From Pleurodeles waltl (lineage: Eukaryota > Chordata > Amphibia > Caudata > Salamandridae): 64,000 bases of DNA. Under the pieces are notes generated by a model, which was given only the letters and a program-made list of their open reading frames with translations, had not been told where the DNA came from and searched no databases. Position 1 is the stretch's first letter, and each line of letters opens with the position of its first letter. The DNA lies in NCBI RefSeq assembly GCF_031143425.1, contig NC_090442.1:425895776-425959775 (forward strand), read 5' to 3'. The translations under genes were made by a program, and so were the position numbers. Shown here piece by piece: positions 56,530-64,000 of the stretch.

Positions 56530-56640
56530 GGCCGTATGCAGTGGGGTTGGCCTGTGGCCAGTTCCTGGGGCCAACCCCCTTAACCACCCAACCCTGAGGG
56601 AGAGAGAGAGAAAATGAGAGATTGAGAGAGAGAACAATTT
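56530..56640. repeat. GGCCAACCCC boundary block and GAGA microsatellite, copy B
   Basis: TTGGCCTGTGGCCAGTTCC and GGCCAACCCCCTTAACCACC match 41180-41215 in copy A (GGCCTGTGACCAGTCC, GGCCAACCCCC). A GAGAGAGA tract replaces the GTGAGTGGG array. Confidence 0.7.
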
Positions 56641-57260
56641 ATCCTTTGATCAATGATATACTTAGAATGAGATATTTCTGGACAAATTGAAAATAAAAAT
56701 GTTTTTGTCAATTAAAATGAGTGAGATCACCTTTTAGTATGTGACTTAAATATTTATATTTGAAAAGAAACTGAAGGAGGAAATGACCACAGACTAGAAC
56801 CTTTTACCTTTCAGCAGGGCTGTATAAGAACTTAATCACTAGGCCAGAGGCAACTCCTTACTGCACAGTGTCCAGACTTAGCTACGACATTCAACCCACA
56901 GATTGTGAGTGAAAAAATACTTCAATGTTATATTGCTAAGAATGTTTAACAGTTAAAACACTAAAACATAAAACCAAGAGATACTAGGATTAGAACCTTC
57001 ACCCTGCTGAATAATAGCACAAGACCTTAACCATTAAGCCAAATGAAACTATAACATTCTTATCAAACATCTTGCTAGTCTGACTCTTTGAAGTCATTGT
57101 ACGGCGAGACCATTACAATAACAAACTCTCTCTCCATCTCTCTCTTCCATTCAATTAAGGGATGGAAGAGAAAGAGAGAAAGAGAGAGACACACATTGAA
57201 AGTGAGAGATTGAGAGAGAGGTAGAGAGATATTAAGATGGAGATTGACAGAGAGAACTTG
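56640..57260 (-). repeat. tRNA-like module pair, unit 1
   Basis: On the minus strand TGGCTTAATGGTTAAGG (A-box-like) is followed by GGTTCTAATCC (B-box-like) at about 56985-57043. A second A-box-like TGGCCTAGTGATTAAG lies at about 56833-56850 with a weaker GGTTCT downstream. The GAGA tract lies upstream. The unit is paralogous to 57290-57830. Confidence 0.55.
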
Positions 57261-57289
57261 AGAGGGAGAGAGAGAGGGAGAAAGAAACA

Positions 57290-57830
57290 TGTATTTTTAT
57301 TTAAAACAAGTGGGATCACCTTTCAGTATGAACCTTAAACTTTTGAAGTTTAAAAAAAGTAAGAAGGAAAACAACAACTGACACACCTGGAGTAGGGCCC
57401 TCAACTTTCAGAGTGTGGGTCTATGAGCTTAACCTTTAGGATATAGGTGACTCTTTACTGTAAGGCTTACAGACATACCTATGACAGTCAACCCATGCAT
57501 TTGATTGAAAAAAAACATGAATGTTCCATCACTAGGAAGGTTTAACAGTTAAAACACTAGTAAATAAACAAAGACACTGCCAAGCAATACTAGGATTTGA
57601 ACCTTCAGCCTCCAGGGCTGACAGCACAAGACCTTGACCATTAGGCCAGAAGTGACACTGTTCCCATCTCTATCCAAATGTAACTATAATATTCGCACTG
57701 AACATCTTGCTAGTTTGACTCTTTGAAGTCATTGCATGAAGAGACCATTGCAATGACAATCTCTATCTCTCTCTCTCTCTTTTCCATCCCAATATGGGAT
57801 GCAAAAGAGAGAGAGAGAGAGAGAGTGACA
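57290..57830 (-). repeat. tRNA-like module pair, unit 2
   Basis: On the minus strand TGGCCTAATGGTCAAGG at about 57631-57648 is followed, with a TCAGC...GCTGA hairpin between, by GGTTCAAATCC at about 57593-57603. A weaker module lies at 57395-57450. It shares TTTGAAGTCATTG, GTTTAACAGTTAAAACACTA and the GAGA tracts with unit 1. The acceptor stem does not pair, so I call it tRNA-derived, not a tRNA gene. Confidence 0.6.
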
Positions 57831-57834
57831 GGGC

Positions 57835-58096
57835 TGTGGGAGAGCTTTGAGGTCCCTGCAGTCCTAGCTGACTCCCTGCGTCCTGCGGGAGTTGGCATTG
57901 CTCCTGCAAGCAGCAAGATGATAGCAGCTTCCTGTATGTGGGAGCAATGTTTTCAGTTGTTTCCTTGCATGCATATGTGCGTGCAGGGAAAAAGATGAAA
58001 ACTTCACTTTCTGCAACTGAGAGCTGTCTGACTTGGCAGGGGCTGTCAATGCTCCCACCAAGTCAGAGCAAACAGCTATGTCCTGGGGTGCGCACC
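57835..58096. repeat. GC-rich hairpin module, copy B (left part)
   Basis: GGCATTGCTCCTGC, CTTGGCAGG and CCAAGTCAGAGCAAACAGCTAT align with 42340-42630 in copy A. The match stops at 58096 and resumes at 59660 (CCTAGGACATAGCAGGAG against CTGGGACATAGCAGGAG). Confidence 0.65.
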
Positions 58097-59659
58097 TTTC
58101 ACAGTGTCTTTTCCTCGGGATCTGCATGCCGCCGAACAAGAAGGCCCACCTCCCGGTGTCATTGACTCAGAAAGCTTTAATAGCACAGAGTTACGATGAA
58201 GCCAGGCGGGGGGAAGGGAAATAGGGTAGGGAACAGCAGGGAGAGAGATCTGAAAAGGAAGAGATTAGAACAAGCATGCATATACTCATTAATGACAATC
58301 TAATTCACCATTAGAGCCCTTGCGCACATGCATCTCCATAATACCAGATTGAAACTCTTTGTGATTGGGCAATAGCCCCTTCTGTAAATCACAACACAAG
58401 AATGAACTGAGACCTCAAAGTGCCAAGAAGACCAGAGCTTAAGACCATGGACACTCTCTGAAATATCAATCATAGAACCACTTATGCATTGATAAAGCTC
58501 TAAACATTAGATCTCTGTTTAGATGACTCATTAAACACTTAAAGAGGTCTTTTCAAATCATGTAAAACACCTTAATATGTATCTCGCATATCATGCATCT
58601 TAAACAATGAAACTGTGATTTCTTTATCTTTGAACCCCTTGTTCAATAAAGGTTTTCCTGTACATGAAAAGCTCTTTTACTGGAGCGCGTTTGCTGCCGT
58701 GGTCTGAAGCGCTTTGCTGAGTGCGTTTGCTGCCATGGACTGAAGCGCTTTACTGAGCGTGTTAGCTGCCGTGAACTGAAGCGCTTTACTGAGCACGTTT
58801 GCTGCCGTGGACTAAAGCGATTTACTGAGCGCGTTTGCTGCCGTGGACTGAAGCAATTTACTGCCGTGGACTGAAGCACTTTATGGAGCGCGTTTGCTGC
58901 CGTGAACTGAAGAGCTTTACTGAGCGTGTTTGCTGCCGTGGACTGAAGCAATTTACTGAGCGTGTTTGCTGCCGTGGACTGAAGCCTTTACTGAGCGCGT
59001 TTGCTGCCGTGGTCTGAAGCGCTCTACTGAGCGCGTTTGCTGCCGTGGGCTGAAGCACTTTACAGAGCGCATTTGTTGCCGTGGACTGAAGCGTTTAACT
59101 GAGCGTGTTTTGCTGCGGTGAACTGAAGCAATTTAAAACGCCATGCTCGTTTGTCTAGGGGAATGCTGAAAGTTAGGGAAAAACAACTCCCTTCTGACTT
59201 GGGCTCTTCACGACCTTACCGCCCACGAGTACGACCTACTTGTGTCTGAATTCCCAAAGGGAATAATTGGAAGCTTTGAGTTTCTGCCAAGCTGCCTTTG
59301 AAGAAATTCTGCTTTGCTCCAAAAGGAAGGTCCCTTGAGATCTGACTGCATCGAAATCTTCAAAATAGTGAGCAACGTTCCTGGGTGTGGCGGGGCTCTA
59401 TAAGCCTGCCACACCCCAAGATGGCCGCTGCGTCTAAAAACATGGGAAATGTAGTCCTTTCATATGACAACACTGATAAGTGCATCTTGGCCACCAATGG
59501 CCTGAACTTACAGCTATGTGGGTTTTACCACAGGGCAAGCAACGCTGCTGGCCATTTCTGGAACATGCGGGGATGAGCAGTGGTGAACATAACGTGCCGT
59601 AGATCTGCGCAGCAGACCTTTGAGTGGAACCTGGACCGCACGCAGCCTTGATCCTGACA
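58097..59659 (+). mobile_element. LTR-like insertion (1563 bp) in composite element B
   Basis: It splits the copy B hairpin module relative to copy A. GCACC flanks it on both sides (58092-58096 and 59660-59664), a candidate 5-bp duplication. The right end is CCTGACA, CA-ended like an LTR; the left end TTTCACAGTG is not a canonical TG. AATAAA at 58645-58650 suggests a polyadenylation signal on the plus strand. It contains the 36-bp minisatellite. No coding domain; perhaps a solo LTR. Confidence 0.5.
58681..59131 (+). repeat. 36-bp minisatellite (about 12 units)
   Basis: Units of GCGCGTTTGCTGCCGTGG followed by ACTGAAGCGCTTTACTGA, with length variants. CpGs are well kept, so the array looks young. 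Frames on both strands are periodic artefacts. Confidence 0.9.
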
Positions 59660-59689
59660 GCACCCTAGGACATAGCAGGAGATGGCCTT

Positions 59690-60190
59690 GGGGTTGGCAG
59701 TTCCCACGGCCATCATTAGCTTCTCAAGGTGGACTTCGCAGCCCCCCTCAAATATAATCTAGGTCCAGGGAGGTGGTTGTCCCTGGGGCTCGGGTGTCTA
59801 CAACAGACCCCCCTTCATTCTTTTCTTGTAGCTGCGGTGAGGTGGCAGTCCCCGGTGCTGTGGGAGGGATGCACAGCCCCTTCGCATTGTATTTGTTTAA
59901 AACCCCAGGGAGGTGGCAGTCTCTGGGGCTGCAGGGAGGGACAAGGTCCCCCCCTGCAGTGCATTTGATCAGAGTCCCAGGGAGGAGGCGGTCCCCAAAT
60001 CTGCAGGGGGGTGAGGTACCCCTGCATCCATTTACTTCGAAGCCCCAGGGATGTGGTGATCCCCAGGGCTATGGGGGGTGGGTGGCCCCCCACATCGATT
60101 TAGTGTAAAGCTCTGGAGAGGTGGTGGTTCCCTGTTGGGCCAGGATGCAACCCTGCATTCAAAATTGAAATGCCCCGGGACCTGGCCCAC
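59690..60190. repeat. 75-bp minisatellite, copy B
   Basis: Six to seven units with CCAGGGAGGTGG, GTCCC(T/C)GGGGCT and a GGGGG tract. Same family as 42660-43075. Confidence 0.75.
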
Positions 60191-60399
60191 CCGGGAGCCT
60201 GTGCTTGTTTTTGTTTTTTAATTTCTAGCCAGCTCTGCTGCATCTCCTGCAGATAATTTTAAAAAAATGCGTTTTTGCTCAGAGGTGGTCACCACCAAAG
60301 CTAAGGAGTCAGGGTGACTTCCTGGTTGAAATGTCAGTAGCCAATCAGATCTCAGCACGAGATTGGGAGGGTTTGCGGAGGCTTTGTGTCCCTATACAT

Positions 60400-60740
60400 A
60401 CAAATTAGTTTTTTCTTTAATTACTCAACAACTACTGAACGGATTTACACCACATAACAAAAAGGTTGCTTTCTGGATGAGGAGCTACATTTCTGCCAAA
60501 TTTGGTGTAATTCCATCCAGTGGTCCGAGGGCTATTCCTGTTCAAAATCCCTATGAAAAACTGCATTGGGGAAAAAGTGTTTTTTTCCACCCCCTTTTTC
60601 TCGGCCCCCACTGAACAGAATCTATCCAGACGGCAGCCGAAGTGACCACCATTTTTTAGGGGAAAATTTTGTGAAGAGTCATCAAACAGTGCCAAAGTTA
60701 TTAGCAAAACAAAAAATGCTTTTCTATAGAAACTAGGTTC
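60400..60740. repeat. Right interior block of composite element B
   Basis: TTTACACCACATAACAAAAAGG, TTTCTGCCAAATTTGGTGTAATTCCATCCAG and CCTGTTCAAAATCCCTATG align with 43680-43800 in copy A. Confidence 0.65.
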
Positions 60741-60825
60741 TAACTATAACTACCTAGTGGCTACTGCCAACGCGGGGACCCCTGAAGCCCCGGGGACCAC
60801 TACCTCCCCGGGGCAATGCTTGTTG

Positions 60826-61419
60826 GAGAAGTGACTGATGATTTTTCTTCCTTGAAAATTTGGTAATTAAATCCTCAGATAAAAGAGGCAATTTAGTTTT
60901 GATGGATTGAACGAAGTACATTCAGGAGGCCATGAGGCAATTAAACTATATTGAGTGTTACCTCCGTGTTGAAAAAACGTATTTGATTGATCTACAACAA
61001 AGATATTTTGATCTATTACAGAGGTCGTATAAGGGCCAACTTTTGAGTTTGGATGAAAGACAGTTTTTGAAGAATGATACTTCAAGAACTCTGACATTCT
61101 ATTTGCTTGCAAAGGTACAGAAGAGTTTAATAAATCCTTCGGAACATCCTATAGTTTTGTCCAAGAATAGTTTATTGGAGAATATGTCTATCTTTGTTGA
61201 CCATTTTTTATCTCCTTTTGTGAGGGATTTGAACTCTTATTTTGGAGATACAAAATATTTTTTATTAAAGATACAGAATCTTCACTGGGGTGCAGAACAT
61301 TAGTTTGCTAGTCTTGATGTTGAAAGCTTGTATACAAGCATGATGCACAGTGATGGTCTGAGTGCATGTAAGCATTTTTTGAGAGTGAGGACTATTCATT
61401 TGTTAAAGCATACACACAT
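60826..61419 (+). pseudogene. Penelope-like element fragment PLE-3
   Basis: The plus strand reads a degenerate VIKSSDKRGNLVLMD, then KYIQEAMRQLNYIECY. The RT fingers follow (LLENMSIFVDHFLSPFVRDL), then the palm motif ASLDVESLYTSM. A stop at about 61301 and others break it. It has no N-terminus and is cut off at 61420 by an inverted-repeat element, with no YIDD or GIY-YIG part found beyond. It diverges clearly from PLE-2. Confidence 0.8.
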
Positions 61420-61420
61420 G

Positions 61421-61921
61421 GGGGGTCATTTCGACCCTGGAGGACGGCGGTGAAGCGGCGGTAAGATTGCCAACAGGCTGGCGGTCTAAAAAATGAGATT
61501 TTGACTATGGCGGTTACCGCCATGGCCAACCGCCGCCTCACCGTTCCGCCCGCCAGGGCGGAGACGACCGCAGGGCTGGAGACCTGGGTCTCCAGCCCGG
61601 CGGTCGTCACTATACCGCCAGTGGTATCACAACCCGCCTGACATGGCTTACCGCCATGGATTTCATGCGGTTTGGGACTGCCATGAAATCCATGGCGGTA
61701 AGCTCTATCAGTGCCAGGGAATCCCTTCCCTGGCACTGATAGGGGTCACCCCCAACCCCCCACCCCACCAGTATGGCAGTTGGCGGCTCTCCGTCCGTAA
61801 AAGGACGGAGCGCTGCCAACGGTCATAATGGCCCGTGCGGAAGGCCGCCAGCACTGGCGGTCTTCCGTACGGCGGTCCCTCGGCGGTCTTCGGAAAAGAC
61901 CGCCGAGGTCGTAATGACCAC
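61421..61921. mobile_element. TCATTACGACC-type inverted-repeat element (about 500 bp)
   Basis: Ends GGGGGTCATTTCGACC and GGTCGTAATGACCA are inverted copies. Inside are CCATGGCGGTAA and its inverse, CCAGGGAATCCCTTCCCTGG, and GGTCTTCCGTAC palindromes. CpGs are well preserved, suggesting a young copy. Non-coding. Confidence 0.75.
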
Positions 61922-61959
61922 CATGATTTTTAAGATAATTGAAATTTGCCTTAGATTCA

Positions 61960-62480
61960 TGTATAGTAATGAAAATTACTATACATTAAAAAAAACATAG
62001 ACATTCACTGAAAAAAGCAAAGGTTATAGTGGCGTTATAGCTAGGAAATATGATTTTTTTTAAACCCATAGAAATTCACTTAAAAAGTTAAAGGTTACAG
62101 GGTCGTTATAGTTAGGCTCACATTTTAAACACCCAAAACCATAGAAGTTCACCAGTTATAGTTATAGTTCACTCGTTATATTACTCAAGTAACTATAACC
62201 CGTGCCCTAAGGTAACTATAACTCATACACTTGTCATGCACTGCTAAGTACGGCACAAATTACAGCACTCATGAAATCTTTGATAACACCATTGATAAAG
62301 TCACTTTAAATCTTCATTACAATTATTGATCACATACCTGTCCATGGAGGGGGCGTGAGTTAGACTTACATTAAGGCACAAGTTATAGTTACTTGCAGTA
62401 ACTATAACTGGTGAATTTCTATGGTTTCCTACGTTTAAAATGTGAGCCTAACTATAACATCCCTGTAACCTTTGATTACA
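61960..62480. repeat. Right long inverted-repeat terminus, composite element copy B
   Basis: Starts GTATAGTAATGAAAATTACTATAC-like sequence, continues AAAGGTTATAGTGGCGTTATAG, AAAGGTTACAGGGTCGTTATAG and AAGTAACTATAACCCGTGCCC, and ends CCTAACTATAACATCCCTG. It is the inverse of 56040-56510 in block order, and is also internally palindromic. Confidence 0.7.
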
Positions 62481-62484
62481 TTTT

Positions 62485-62990
62485 TATTACGCATATGCCT
62501 TTCCCAACCATTCCTTTACAACAAAATTTTCTTTCTAAATGCATGTGTGGTAAAGACGCACGCATTGTAATGGCGGCATTGTATATGCATGCGTGGTAAT
62601 TGCATGCATGGTTCTGTGATACAACCTTTAGTTCAAGAGAGGAATGGGAGTCCAGGTTAAAGACCATGCACGCTCTTGCTTTTTTAAAATATGCTTGATT
62701 GGAAGCTTTGATAATGTGCTTGATAGTGAAGATGTTTCTGAAACTTTGTTCATTTGCAGGAGTTTTTTCGATTCAATCAAAGAGGCATGATGCTAGATTT
62801 GCTATTTTTGTAGTCTTCAAGTTCAAACCACAGTTTAGGTCTTAATGAGCTCTGCCACAATTTGTTTGTCGCTGCCAAAAGCTTAAAACATATGCACCTG
62901 CTGACTGCATGTTTAATCAGGTTGAATTCCAAACATATGTGGTCCTACACAGTAGAAATAGGCAAAGTGAAAATCTGCATAAACAGGTTG
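62485..62990. other. Unassigned DNA with CATGCATG palindromes
   Basis: 62490-62620 resembles the 40030-40233 palindromic region (AAATGCATGTGTGGTAAAG, TGCATGCGTGGTAATTGCATGCATGG). The rest is unassigned. Confidence 0.4.
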
Positions 62991-64000
62991 ACTTCAGCCA
63001 GTTGATCAGGGGAACGCTATGCAGCCATCGGATAATGAACACCCTTTATTGATCACCTCAATTTCTGACTCCAGACCAATGCCAACATCACGATGCAAGG
63101 CATTATCACATACAGATCCCAGGACCACATCCCCGTCTTCTGTGATGCCATCACCAACCTCATTGCCCCCCTTGTCATCAACTCCCTCCACTATGCCCTA
63201 CGTAGCAATCTAATTTTCCACCTTAATGACTTCAACAACACCAAATCCACTTCCATTATTGAGAACCTCAGCAACCTCTGCCTCACCCAACTAGTCACCA
63301 AACCCACGTACAAAGTTGGACACACACTGGATGCCATCTTCACTCCTAGCCACAGAATCAGTTTCACTCATGTGCGTGTATTCATCTGGACTGATCACGA
63401 CATCGTCCACTTTACCATCTCTAATTCCCAACACACTGCTTCTAAGCACCCCACGATGCCCCCCCCGAAGCTGGGGCAAGGTAACTGAGACCCTATGGGC
63501 ACAGGCCCTAGGCACCACACAACCCGAGCCCACGGCAGACCTCGACCTCAACCAGGCTGTTCAAAACTTCACCATCTGGTTCACCAAACCCACTGACAGA
63601 GTCACCCAGCTGAAAGCAGCTAAAACCAACAATACCTCCAAGCCAGCAAGATGGTACACTCTGGAGCTCAGAAACTTTAATTGCGACTGCCACCAACTCA
63701 AGAAACAATGGTGTGTGACCAACGACCCCACCGACTGAGCCACCTACAAGGCAAACCTCAACACCTACCACCAACACATCAAGGCAGCAAAAAGAGCAAC
63801 AATCACTGCCTGCATTGACACCGCAGCCAACCACACAAAAGAACTCTTCAGAATCATCAAGGAATTCTCTAACCTAATAGCCACAGAGACCACGATCCAA
63901 ACATCCCAGGAACTCTGCAACACCCTCTCAGACAACTTCCACAGCAAGATCACAACCATATACAACAATTTCAACCCCAACCCTCCACCTTCAGCCTGGA
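62990..64000 (+). pseudogene. L2/CR1-type LINE, endonuclease to linker (runs off right end)
   Basis: The plus strand has the L2 endonuclease C-terminal block: IFHLNDFNNTKSTSIIENLS, LCLTQLVTKPTYKVGHTLDA and a degenerate DHDIVHFTIS (63093-63488). In a second frame the linker follows, with ARWYTLELRNFNCDCHQLKK, TNDPTD and AYHxHI-like YHQHIKAAKR. One frameshift and a few stops interrupt it. It belongs to the same clade as the 4600-6105 fragment but covers a different part; the RT would lie beyond 64000. Confidence 0.85.

Noticed and set aside
57586..57660. A functional tRNA gene on the minus strand
   Set aside because: A and B boxes are good but the acceptor stem does not pair and the variable region is missing; more likely a tRNA-derived repeat.
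58681..59131. CRISPR-like array of 36-bp repeats
   Set aside because: Units are contiguous with no unique spacers and the context is eukaryotic; it is a minisatellite.

Overview
This is eukaryotic, repeat-dominated DNA with no complete host gene. The only host coding sequence I can support is one 161-bp exon (38705-38865, + strand) with clean splice sites, whose translation matches the second coding exon of CD36, the class B scavenger receptor. The window is therefore probably CD36 intronic sequence. A tiny exon in tens of kilobases of nested LINEs, LTR elements, Penelope-like elements and inverted-repeat elements points to a giant-genome vertebrate. I judge a salamander, perhaps a newt, most likely (inference from repeat style and intron size).

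Region 1-20.8 kb: LINE fragments on the minus strand are broken by younger insertions. LINE-1 (15-3680) is split by a solo LTR (834-2928) with a perfect 5-bp target duplication. An L2-type LINE (about 4600-6105, +) adjoins LINE-2 (about 6110-20280, -). LINE-2 is interrupted by an inverted LTR (6490-8845), an inverted-repeat element (10120-10848) and a complete young LTR retrotransposon (11748-18800). The young element has 2089-bp LTRs, identical wherever I compared them, duplication CTCTT, a candidate primer-binding site and polypurine tract, and one intact 741-codon ORF with no pol.

Region 20.8-33 kb: a 661-bp hAT-type MITE with a perfect 8-bp duplication, LINE-3 (minus strand, with endonuclease and reverse transcriptase motifs), two related hAT-like MITEs, several TCATTATGACC-type terminal-inverted-repeat elements, and a GGGGTCGCTCC tandem array followed by GC-rich hairpins.

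Region 33-48 kb: a Penelope-like fragment, two tandem arrays, the CD36 exon, more inverted-repeat elements, and copy A (40.8-44.3 kb) of a composite non-coding element.

Region 47-64 kb: a degenerate CCACT-type array is split by a decayed endogenous-retrovirus-like segment (minus). Next come a nearly complete Penelope-like element with two nonsense codons in one frame (53.46-55.43 kb) and copy B of the composite element (56.0-62.5 kb). Copy B has roughly 450-500-bp inverted ends and holds tRNA-like modules, an LTR-like insertion, a minisatellite, a Penelope fragment and an inverted-repeat element. An L2-type LINE runs off the right edge.

Nothing here works as an operon or pathway; the organisation is a stratigraphy of transposition events within an intron. 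The best candidates for something undescribed are the pol-less LTR element with its intact ORF, and the composite inverted-repeat element with its conserved hairpin and tRNA-like modules.
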